From contig JBJEQT010000040.1 in the NCBI GenBank assembly GCA_051881895.1, positions 1-19,556 of the forward strand: a DNA stretch of 19,556 nt, given 5' to 3'. Every line of letters begins with the position of its first letter. Positions within the stretch are counted from its first letter, which is position 1. Below the pieces are notes generated by a model. The model had not been told where the DNA came from, made no database searches, and saw nothing but the letters and a program-made list of their open reading frames with translations. This stretch comes from UBA3818 sp051881895 (lineage in GTDB: Bacteria; Bacillota; Clostridia; Oscillospirales; Ruminococcaceae). Positions 12,934 through 19,556 of this stretch are shown here, one piece after another. A program made the translations under genes and the position numbers.

Positions 12934-15900
12934 ATGCCAAAACGCAGCGATATCAAAAAAGTCTTGGTAATTGGTTCCGGCCCCATCGTCATCGGGCAGG
13001 CGGCGGAGTTTGACTACGCGGGAACCCAGGCCTGCCGCGCTTTGAAAGAAGAGGGATTGGAGGTTGTATTGATCAACTCCAATCCGGCCACGATCATGAC
13101 CGATAAGGCCATGGCGGATAAAATTTACATTGAACCTCTGGTGCCGGAGATCGTCAAAAAGATCATCCGCCTGGAAAAGCCTGACTCGATTCTGCCCACG
13201 CTGGGCGGCCAGACAGGCCTGAACCTGGCTATGGAGCTGGCGGAAGAGGGCTTTTTGGAGGAACAGGGCGTTAAGCTTTTGGGTGCGAACCCCGAGACCA
13301 TCAAAAAGGCGGAGGACCGGCAGGCGTTTAAAGACACCATGCTGGCCATCGGAGAACCGTGTATCCCCTCCAAAGTGGTGGAGCATATTGACGACGCGCT
13401 GGCGTTTGCCGAAGAAATCGGCTATCCGGTGATCGTGCGTCCGGCCTTTACCCTCGGCGGCACCGGCGGCGGGATTGCCTATGATAAAGAGCAGCTGCAC
13501 GAAATCGGTTCCAACGGGCTGCGATTGTCTCCCATTACCCAGGTGCTGATTGAAAAGTGTATTGCCGGCTGGAAAGAGATTGAATATGAGGTGGTGCGGG
13601 ACAGCAAGGGAAATGTCATCACCGTCTGCAATATGGAGAACGTGGACCCGGTGGGAATCCACACCGGCGACTCGGTGGTAGTGGCCCCGTCCCAGACATT
13701 GACCGATAAAGAATATCAGATGCTTCGGTCCGCGGCGCTGAATATTATTACCGCTTTAAAGATCGAAGGCGGATGCAATGTGCAGTTCGCGCTGTATCCG
13801 AACAGCTTTGAGTATGCGGTCATCGAGGTGAATCCCCGGGTGTCCCGGTCGTCGGCGCTGGCCTCCAAGGCCACCGGCTACCCCATTGCCAAAGTGGCGG
13901 CAAAAATCGCCATCGGTTACTGCCTGGATGAGATCCCCAACGCGGTGACCGGAAAGACCTGCGCCTGCTTCGAGCCGGCGCTGGATTACTGCGTCGTCAA
14001 ATTCCCGCGCTGGCCGTTTGATAAATTTGTCTATGCGGACAAAGCGCTGGGTACCCAGATGAAAGCAACCGGCGAGGTGATGGCCATCGGCCAAAGCTTT
14101 GAGCTGGCTATGATGAAAGCGGCGATCTCCATTGAATTGGGATTGGAAACGCTGACCTTGCCCGAGCTGGAAGAAAAATCCGACGAAGAGGTTGTGGAAT
14201 TGCTGCACCATGCCGACGACCACCGGATTTTTGTGGTATATGAGGCTCTCAAACGCCACGTCAGCTGGGACGTGATTTTTGACATTACCAAAATCGACAA
14301 GTGGTTTTTGGCCAAGTTCCAAAAGCTGGCGGACATGGAACTGCGCCTGGCCGGTGGGGATGACAGCGAACAGACCTATCGGGAAGCGAAAAAGATGGGC
14401 TTTTTGGATAAGACCATCCGCCGGCTGACCGGCAAAGAGATCCAAAAGCCGATGCTGGCGGGTTATTCCATGGTCGATACCTGTGCGGCGGAATTCACCG
14501 CCGAGACCCCTTATTTCTACGCCAATTTCGGCGGCGATAATGAAGCGGCGGAATACATCGCCAGCCGGGACAGCGGCAAAAAGAAAGTGATCGTATTCGG
14601 TTCCGGACCGATCCGGATCGGGCAGGGCATTGAATTTGACTACTGCTGTGTGCACTGCGCCTGGGCCTTAAAAGAAAAGGGCATGGAGGCGGTAATCGCC
14701 AACAACAATCCCGAAACGGTTTCCACCGACTTTGATACCGGCGACCGGTTGTACTTTGACCCGCTGAACCCGGAATATGTCAAAGCGCTGATCGAGACCG
14801 AAAAGCCCTGGGGCGTTGTGGTCCAGTTCGGCGGGCAAACGGCCATCCAGCTGACCAAATTCCTTAAGGATATGGATGTCCGGATTTTGGGAACCTCGGC
14901 CGATGCCATCGACGAGGCGGAGGACCGCGAACGGTTCGACGCGCTGCTGGAGCGCTGCGGTATCCCGCGCCCGGTGGGAGAAACGGTGTTCACCACCGAA
15001 GAGGCGCTGGAAGCGGCGGCCAGGATCGGCTATCCGGTGCTGCTGCGTCCGTCTTATGTACTGGGCGGCCAGAATATGATCATCGCCTATGGCGAAAAAG
15101 ATGTGCGGGAATATATGGCCATCATCACCGCCCACGAGCTGGAGAATCCGGTGCTGATCGATAAATATATGATGGGCATTGAAGCGGAGGTAGACGCCAT
15201 CTGCGACGGGGAGGATTATCTGATCCCCGGTGTTATGGAGCATATTGAGCGGGCCGGCATCCATTCCGGCGACTCGATTTCGGTATATCCTTCGCAGAAT
15301 CTTTCCAAACGGATCAAGGATACCATCGTGGATTACACTGCCCGGCTGGCGAAAGAATTGAAAATCGTCGGACTGATGAACATCCAGTATGTCATTTACA
15401 ATGACGAAGTGTATATCATTGAGGTGAATCCCCGGTCCTCCCGGACGGTGCCCTATATCAGCAAGGTCACCGGCGTGCCGATGGTGGATCTGGCTACCCG
15501 CTGCATGCTGGGCGAAAAGCTGCGGGATATGGGTTATGGGACCGGTCTTTATCCGGAAGGCGACCATATCTGCGTGAAAGTTCCCGTCTTCAGCTTCCAG
15601 AAACTGAGGGATGTGGACACCCAGCTTGGACCGGAGATGAAATCCACCGGTGAAGTGTTGGGAGTCGCCAAAACATTGCCGGAAGCCATCTATAAGGGCC
15701 TGGTTGCGGCCGGGTACAAGATGAAGCGGGAGGGCGGCGTTTTGCTGACCGTCCGTGACGCGGATAAGCACGATATCGTGCCGATTGCAGACAAGTTCGC
15801 CTCGATGGGCTTTACGTTATATGCCACCGGCGGCACCGCGCTGCGGTTGAACAAAAATATGATTTCCACCAACGCAGTGCGCAAAATGCACGAGCCGCAC

Positions 15901-16125
15901 CCCAATATTGAAGATTTGATCGAAAGCGGCAAGGTGGACTATGTGATCTCCATTTCCCAAAAAGGAAGAGATCCTCATCGGGACAGCGTAAAAATCCGCC
16001 GCAAGGTGGTGGAGCGTTCCATTCCCTGTATCACCGCTATCGATACGGCGAGAGTATTGGCGGACTGCCTGAGCCTGGGCGAGAAAGTGGACGATATTGA
16101 GGTCGTAGACATTACCAAAATCTAA
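12934..16125 (+). CDS. carB: Carbamoyl-phosphate synthase large subunit
   Basis: Makes carbamoyl phosphate from bicarbonate, two ATP and the ammonia supplied by CarA. At 1063 residues it has the normal full length with two homologous halves. The first ATP-grasp half (about 1-400) starts KKVLVIGSGPIVIGQAAEFDYAGTQA. An oligomerisation region spans about 400-550. The second half (about 550-930) starts KKVIVFGSGPIRIGQGIEFDY. The C-terminal MGS-like allosteric domain (about 935-1063) has GFTLYATGGTALRLNKN and SQKGRDPHRDSVKIRRKVVE, where UMP or other effectors would bind. Both halves keep the EVNPR metal-ligand motif. AAAGGAGG precedes the ATG. Last gene of the operon, followed by a hairpin. Confidence 0.98.
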   Translation: MPKRSDIKKVLVIGSGPIVIGQAAEFDYAGTQACRALKEEGLEVVLINSNPATIMTDKAMADKIYIEPLVPEIVKKIIRLEKPDSILPTLGGQTGLNLAMELAEEGFLEEQGVKLLGANPETIKKAEDRQAFKDTMLAIGEPCIPSKVVEHIDDALAFAEEIGYPVIVRPAFTLGGTGGGIAYDKEQLHEIGSNGLRLSPITQVLIEKCIAGWKEIEYEVVRDSKGNVITVCNMENVDPVGIHTGDSVVVAPSQTLTDKEYQMLRSAALNIITALKIEGGCNVQFALYPNSFEYAVIEVNPRVSRSSALASKATGYPIAKVAAKIAIGYCLDEIPNAVTGKTCACFEPALDYCVVKFPRWPFDKFVYADKALGTQMKATGEVMAIGQSFELAMMKAAISIELGLETLTLPELEEKSDEEVVELLHHADDHRIFVVYEALKRHVSWDVIFDITKIDKWFLAKFQKLADMELRLAGGDDSEQTYREAKKMGFLDKTIRRLTGKEIQKPMLAGYSMVDTCAAEFTAETPYFYANFGGDNEAAEYIASRDSGKKKVIVFGSGPIRIGQGIEFDYCCVHCAWALKEKGMEAVIANNNPETVSTDFDTGDRLYFDPLNPEYVKALIETEKPWGVVVQFGGQTAIQLTKFLKDMDVRILGTSADAIDEAEDRERFDALLERCGIPRPVGETVFTTEEALEAAARIGYPVLLRPSYVLGGQNMIIAYGEKDVREYMAIITAHELENPVLIDKYMMGIEAEVDAICDGEDYLIPGVMEHIERAGIHSGDSISVYPSQNLSKRIKDTIVDYTARLAKELKIVGLMNIQYVIYNDEVYIIEVNPRSSRTVPYISKVTGVPMVDLATRCMLGEKLRDMGYGTGLYPEGDHICVKVPVFSFQKLRDVDTQLGPEMKSTGEVLGVAKTLPEAIYKGLVAAGYKMKREGGVLLTVRDADKHDIVPIADKFASMGFTLYATGGTALRLNKNMISTNAVRKMHEPHPNIEDLIESGKVDYVISISQKGRDPHRDSVKIRRKVVERSIPCITAIDTARVLADCLSLGEKVDDIEVVDITKI

Positions 16126-16131
16126 AAGCAG

Positions 16132-16170
16132 AAAGGGAAAGGGTATTCACGCCCCTTTCCCTTTGCGTTT
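16132..16170 (+). terminator. Probable terminator of the pyrimidine operon
   Basis: AAAGGGAAAGGG (16132-16143) pairs perfectly with CCCTTTCCCTTT (16153-16164) across a 9-base loop. The tail GCGTTTTG has only a modest T-run, so partial read-through into the next gene is possible. Confidence 0.7.
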
Positions 16171-16197
16171 TGTCATTATTCGTGCGGAGGGGACAGG

Positions 16198-17448
16198 ATG
16201 GAACTGAATAAAAGCAATGTGAAAAAAATCCTCGGGATCATCACTTTTGCGGTTTTACTGCTGGTAGGAGCCATGCACCTGGATATTGTGCTTGGCGTGC
16301 TTCAAAAAGGCATGGCGCTTTTCAAGCCGTTTATCATAGGCGGGTCGATGGCCTTTATCATGAATGTTCTTTTGCGCATGGTGGAAGACAGGCTGTTCGC
16401 GCCGCTAAACAGAAAAAACTTTTCCTGGTGGAACCGATGCCAGAGGCCGGTCTGCGTGGTGCTGACCCTTGGAATTTTGATCGGTATCATTTTTATTCTG
16501 CTTTTTATGATTATCCCGGAGATCGTACACACAGGGCAAATGATCGGGGCACAGCTGCCGGATCAATTGGATCGTTTTTTTGCCTGGGCGCAGAATTGGC
16601 TGGCCTCTTTGGAAATTTCAACAGATGTTTTCCAGGATATCGATATCGACTGGAATAAGGTCGTGAATCTTGTGACCGATTCGATCAAAAGCGGCGGCTC
16701 GGCGGTGTTTAATACAACAATCGGGATCACCTCCTCCATTGTGGGCGGGATAACCAATCTGGTTTTGGCCACGGTATTTTCCATCTATCTGCTGCTGCAG
16801 AAAGAACAGCTGGGAGCACAGCTGAAAAATGCGATGCTGGCTTTTTTGCCGGAGCCTAAAGTGGAGACAATCCTTTCAGTAGGAAAACTTTCCAACCGCA
16901 TTTTTTCCAAGTTTGTTTCCGGGCAATGCACCGAAGCGGTGATACTTGGAGTGCTTTGCTTTATCGGCATGTCGATTTTTTCCATGCCGTATGCGATGAT
17001 GGTTTCAGTAGTGATCGGCGTAACGGCGCTGATCCCCATGTTCGGCGCGTTCATCGGAGCGGGAATCGGCGCGTTTTTGATTTTGATGGTCGACCCGATG
17101 CAGGCGGTTTGGTTTATCATTTACATTATTGTGCTCCAGCAATTGGAAGGAAACCTGATCTATCCCCGGGTCGTGGGCAAGTCGGTAGGCCTGCCCGGCA
17201 TCTGGGTGCTGGTGGCAGTGACCATCGGCGGCAGCTTGGGCGGCATGATGGGGATTTTGCTGAGCGTACCTGTCTGCTCGGTACTGTACTCGCTGTTTCG
17301 CCAGCTGGTCCGGGACCGCTTGAAGAAAAAGAAGATACCGGCGGTCCAGCCGCAGGAAAAAGAGCCTCTGCCGGATACAAAAACAAAGCGGGAAAAAGAA
17401 AAAACAAACTCTGCGAAAAAAGAAAGACAGGGCAAAAAGAGCAAATGA
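16198..17448 (+). CDS. AI-2E family transporter (YdbI/PerM-type polytopic membrane protein)
   Basis: A 416-residue integral membrane protein with about seven or eight hydrophobic segments. An early pair covers residues 10-60, a third lies near 82-105, and then comes a soluble amphipathic stretch (EIVHTGQMIG...). A cluster of segments follows from about 185 to 365. The family signatures are VIGVTALIPMFGAFIGAGIG and LEGNLIYPRVVGKSVGLPG, then GGSLGGMMGILLSVPVCSVLY. Members are linked variously to AI-2 export, Na+/H+ antiport or unknown solutes, so no substrate is assigned. The tail from about 373 is highly charged (Lys/Glu repeats), probably a cytoplasmic extension. GGAGGGG precedes the ATG. No own promoter is evident in the 70 bp after carB, so it may depend on read-through. 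Confidence 0.88.
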   Translation: MELNKSNVKKILGIITFAVLLLVGAMHLDIVLGVLQKGMALFKPFIIGGSMAFIMNVLLRMVEDRLFAPLNRKNFSWWNRCQRPVCVVLTLGILIGIIFILLFMIIPEIVHTGQMIGAQLPDQLDRFFAWAQNWLASLEISTDVFQDIDIDWNKVVNLVTDSIKSGGSAVFNTTIGITSSIVGGITNLVLATVFSIYLLLQKEQLGAQLKNAMLAFLPEPKVETILSVGKLSNRIFSKFVSGQCTEAVILGVLCFIGMSIFSMPYAMMVSVVIGVTALIPMFGAFIGAGIGAFLILMVDPMQAVWFIIYIIVLQQLEGNLIYPRVVGKSVGLPGIWVLVAVTIGGSLGGMMGILLSVPVCSVLYSLFRQLVRDRLKKKKIPAVQPQEKEPLPDTKTKREKEKTNSAKKERQGKKSK

Positions 17449-17481
17449 AAAAAGCTGCCGGAATTGTTCCGGCAGCTTTTT
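17449..17481. terminator. Bidirectional terminator between convergent genes
   Basis: A perfect 15-bp stem, AAAAAGCTGCCGGAA (17449-17463) with its complement at 17467-17481, loop TTG, with A/T runs at both ends. It ends the AI-2E gene on the plus strand and the ABC operon (stop codon at 17513) on the minus strand. Confidence 0.93.
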
Positions 17482-17512
17482 GTATCAAAAAATGGTTTTA
17501 TAATCGCTTCTT

Positions 17513-18148
17513 TTAATACTCTTTTTTGCGGCAAATCCCCACCGAAATGCGGAATGAAACCAGAAAGACCGCTAATGTAAACAGAGGGGAGGAATAAAAA
17601 ATCGCTTGGAGCACATTTTCGCTGGGCATGGGTACGCCGGAGCTTTCCAGCATGCCTGTGATCATAACGGCCAGCAGGGATGGAATGAGCGCAATGGCAA
17701 TAATCAGCAGACGGCCTTTTTCCACGCCAAAACGAAACATCACCGGAATGACGACCGACAGGAAAATAACGCCGATTTCCAAAAATCCAATGATGATCAG
17801 CCAGGATTCCAGCGCATTTTCCCATCCTGTTATCATCAGCACGATGACGTTCCCGATAGCGGAAATCGCAAGACCGCACAGAGACACCAAAAATCCCAGG
17901 ACATATTTGCTTAAAACCAGCGCCCGTCGGGAAATGGGAAGGGAAAACGCATAGCGGTACCATTGCCCGGCTTCGTCATAGGACATGGAAGTGATGGGCA
18001 GCATAATGCTTAACAGGATAATCATTACCCCCATCATTGAAGGCGTTTTTGCGGCAACCGCCCAAATGGCGTAAAAAACGACCAAAATCGCGACGATTTT
18101 CATTTGTTTTTTCAAAATGCAGAAATCTTTTAACAGCAGCCCTTTCAT
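17513..18148 (-). CDS. ABC-2 family transporter permease
   Basis: A 211-residue membrane protein with about six hydrophobic segments: roughly residues 18-34, 38-54, 80-106, 114-135, 144-163 and 183-203. The start MKGLLLKDFCILKKQM is typical of small ABC-2 permeases found beside YtrA-type regulators. The SMSYDEAGQWYRYAFSLPISRRALVLSKY loop after the second segment is a recognisable family feature. It forms the membrane part of the transporter whose ATPase is encoded just upstream, and its start overlaps the ATPase stop by 4 bp. Such systems often export antimicrobial peptides or respond to cell-envelope stress. The substrate cannot be read from the sequence. It is the last gene before the terminator at 17449-17481. 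Confidence 0.88.
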   Translation of the reverse strand: MKGLLLKDFCILKKQMKIVAILVVFYAIWAVAAKTPSMMGVMIILLSIMLPITSMSYDEAGQWYRYAFSLPISRRALVLSKYVLGFLVSLCGLAISAIGNVIVLMITGWENALESWLIIIGFLEIGVIFLSVVIPVMFRFGVEKGRLLIIAIALIPSLLAVMITGMLESSGVPMPSENVLQAIFYSSPLFTLAVFLVSFRISVGICRKKEY

Positions 18149-18993
18149 TGACGCTCCCCCCTTGCGATAAACAGCATAATATCCTCAATACTCGCTTTAT
18201 CGATGATATGGCCGCCAGGCAGCCTGTGCTTTTCCACCAGCGCTTCCACACCGAACTGATGGCGGCGTACGCCCTTGACGGCAGAGGGCTCTAACCGGGC
18301 CAACTCCGCTTCTGAGCATTTCAAAACACCGTATGTTTCCAAAAGCTGATCTTTCGGTTCGGAGAAAAAGACCTTGCCCTTGTGGATAAAGGTGATATAA
18401 TCAGCGATTTTTTCCAGGTCCCCCGTAATATGGGAAGAAAAAAGAACGCCGTGGCTTTCATCCTGAATAAATTCCAGCAGGATATCCAAAATTTCATCCC
18501 GCACGATGGGATCCAGCCCGCTGGTGGCTTCGTCGAGCAAAAGAAGGCGCGCGTTATGAGACAGCGCCACTGCGATGGCAAGTTTCATCTTCATGCCGCG
18601 GGAGAATTCCCGGATGACTTTTTTGCCCGGCAGCTCAAACTGCTTTAAATATTGCGCATATGCCGCTTCGTCCCATTGCCGGTAGATAAAGCGCATCATC
18701 TTCCCAACATCCTGCGCCCGCATCATTTCCGGCAGATTCAGCGTATCAAATACCACGCCGATTTGCTCTTTTATCTCCAGCTCATCCCGGATATGGTCCT
18801 TGCCGAAAATTTGAATATCGCCCTGGTCGCAGTGGATCAAGTTTAAGATCGCCTTCATGGTAGTGGATTTTCCCGCTCCGTTTTCTCCGATCAGTCCCAT
18901 GATGCATCCGCGGGGAAGCGAGAAAGAAACATGGTCCAGCGCAAAATCATCGTATTTTTTGCACAGGTCTTTGACTTGTAAAATGGTATCCAT
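18145..18993 (-). CDS. ABC transporter ATP-binding protein
   Basis: This 282-residue ATPase of the ABC-2/drug-export type has Walker A GENGAGKST (36-44) and a signature written FSRGMKMKL (130-138, not the classic LSGGQ). Walker B is LLLLDE (150-155), followed by the D-loop SGLDP, and the switch His is H188 in SSHI. The Q-loop region reads VFDT, so the usual Gln is absent, as in several members of this subfamily. The C-terminal 70 residues form an accessory domain common in such exporters. The ATG follows the regulator's stop codon with no gap and overlaps the permease by 4 bp, so regulator, ATPase and permease are translated from one mRNA. Confidence 0.95.
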   Translation of the reverse strand: MDTILQVKDLCKKYDDFALDHVSFSLPRGCIMGLIGENGAGKSTTMKAILNLIHCDQGDIQIFGKDHIRDELEIKEQIGVVFDTLNLPEMMRAQDVGKMMRFIYRQWDEAAYAQYLKQFELPGKKVIREFSRGMKMKLAIAVALSHNARLLLLDEATSGLDPIVRDEILDILLEFIQDESHGVLFSSHITGDLEKIADYITFIHKGKVFFSEPKDQLLETYGVLKCSEAELARLEPSAVKGVRRHQFGVEALVEKHRLPGGHIIDKASIEDIMLFIARGERQ

Positions 18994-19371
18994 TTACCGT
19001 CCCTCCTGGTAAATCAGTGTTAGAATTTGTGTCAGTTCTTCCAGGGAAACGCCGTTTTCCCTGGCGCGGTCAGCGGCTGTCTGCAAAATCTCTTCCAACT
19101 GACGTATTTTTTCTTCCCGAAGCTTTTGCGGATCGGCGGCTGCTACGAAGGTGCCTTTTCCCGCTACGGAGTACAGCAGGCCTTCGTGTTCCAATTCGTC
19201 GTAGGCTCGCTTCGTGGTGATTACGCTGATGCGCAGTTCCCGGGCGAGCACACGGATAGAAGGCAGCGTGTCGCCTTTTTTCAGCTTGCCGGACAGGATC
19301 TGACTTTTTATTTGAGCCATGATTTGCTCGTAAATCGGCTTATCGCTGGAATTGCTGATGTAAAAATCCAA
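18994..19371 (-). CDS. GntR-family transcriptional regulator, YtrA subfamily
   Basis: A 125-residue repressor-type protein. The N-terminal winged helix-turn-helix (about 10-77) has the GntR pattern KPIYEQIMAQIKSQILSGKL, then LPSIRVLARELRISVITTKRAY, then LEHEGLLYSVAGKGTFV. The short helical C-terminal domain (80-125) is that of the YtrA subfamily, which usually controls its own ABC transporter operon. The start codon is TTG (19369-19371) with GGAGG about seven bases upstream. No ATG fits at this point. It is first in a three-gene operon with the ATPase and permease. The promoter at 19413-19440 is covered by repeated half-sites that it probably binds, which would make the operon autoregulated. 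Confidence 0.94.
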   Translation of the reverse strand: MDFYISNSSDKPIYEQIMAQIKSQILSGKLKKGDTLPSIRVLARELRISVITTKRAYDELEHEGLLYSVAGKGTFVAAADPQKLREEKIRQLEEILQTAADRARENGVSLEELTQILTLIYQEGR

Positions 19372-19400
19372 CCGGCTGCCTCCTTCACCATGTGTTTATA

Positions 19401-19433
19401 CTGTATATAATAATTATATACAGTTATATACAG
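19401..19433. promoter_or_regulatory. Operator with three 10-bp half-sites (probable GntR/YtrA site)
   Basis: CTGTATATAA (19401-19410) and TTATATACAG (19414-19423) form a perfect palindrome with a 3-bp centre. A second copy of TTATATACAG (19424-19433) abuts it directly. The TGTA...TACA form fits YtrA-subfamily operators. The array covers the -10 box and the spacer, so binding would repress. Confidence 0.75.
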
Positions 19434-19440
19434 TTGTCAA
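19413..19440 (-). promoter_or_regulatory. Sigma-A promoter of the GntR/ABC operon
   Basis: On the minus strand, TTGACA (19435-19440) and TATAAT (19413-19418) are separated by 16 bp. The whole region between and around them is made of repeated operator half-sites. Confidence 0.82.
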
Positions 19441-19472
19441 CCATGAATCAGGCTTTTGAGAAAGTTTTTTCG

Positions 19473-19501
19473 TTGCAATTTGGCAAAATTTTTATTATAA
19501 T
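19473..19501 (+). promoter_or_regulatory. Divergent promoter leading out of the window
   Basis: TTGCAA (19473-19478) and TATAAT (19496-19501) with a 17-bp spacer on the plus strand, starting near 19508. The transcript would begin with a small hairpin GCCCA-ATACA-TGGGC (19511-19525). No ORF can be assigned in the remaining bases. Confidence 0.65.
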
Positions 19502-19556
19502 AACGGATAAGCCCAATACATGGGCAATGAGAAGCGCCGAACTAAGCCGACACATG

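Noticed and set aside
14668..15771. A 367-codon open frame on the minus strand inside carB (and similar ones at 13756-14655 and 12907-13662)
   Set aside because: They are shadows of the high-GC third positions of carB, with no ribosome binding sites or recognisable domains.

Overview
The window looks like a chromosomal segment of a Gram-positive anaerobe of the Clostridia (Firmicutes/Bacillota) with G+C near one half. This rests on strong AGGAGG-type ribosome binding sites, textbook sigma-A promoters, a CIRCE heat-shock operator, a T-box leader in front of serS, a PyrDB/PyrK-type dihydroorotate dehydrogenase, and protein sequences that resemble clostridial homologues. No mobile element, CRISPR array or rRNA was seen.

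Layout. At 1-202 is the tail of a probable solute-binding protein, followed by a terminator. A short QueG-like double [4Fe-4S] protein (414-1169, minus) and trmO (2000-2695, minus) flank a two-gene tRNA operon, tRNA-Asp(GTC) and tRNA-Thr(GGT), with its own promoter and terminator. Next on the minus strand are a small uncharacterised gene (2809-3138) and a CIRCE-controlled hsp20 (3509-3955). serS (4457-5734) is read rightward behind a serine T-box.

The core (5912-16164) is a complete de novo UMP operon: pyrB with a fused zinc-binding tail, pyrC, pyrF, pyrK, pyrD, pyrE, carA and carB. Genes in the pyrF-pyrK-pyrD and carA-carB parts overlap or nearly touch. The most interesting element is its leader. 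A promoter is followed by a well-initiated 42-codon ORF (5983-6111) with a pyrimidine-rich tract, and its stop codon lies in the loop of a strong intrinsic terminator ahead of pyrB. This is the architecture of the enterobacterial pyrBI leader (UTP-sensed pausing coupled to leader translation), in a lineage where PyrR attenuation is the usual control. No pyrR gene or convincing PyrR-binding loop is visible in the leader. The predicted transcript start, AAUUUUGG, also resembles the slippage-prone pyrBI start.

After the operon come an AI-2E-family membrane protein (16198-17448) and a convergent minus-strand operon (19371 to 17513) encoding a YtrA-type GntR repressor, an ABC ATPase and an ABC-2 permease. 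Its promoter is covered by three copies of a 10-bp half-site. A divergent promoter at 19473-19501 fires out of the window.
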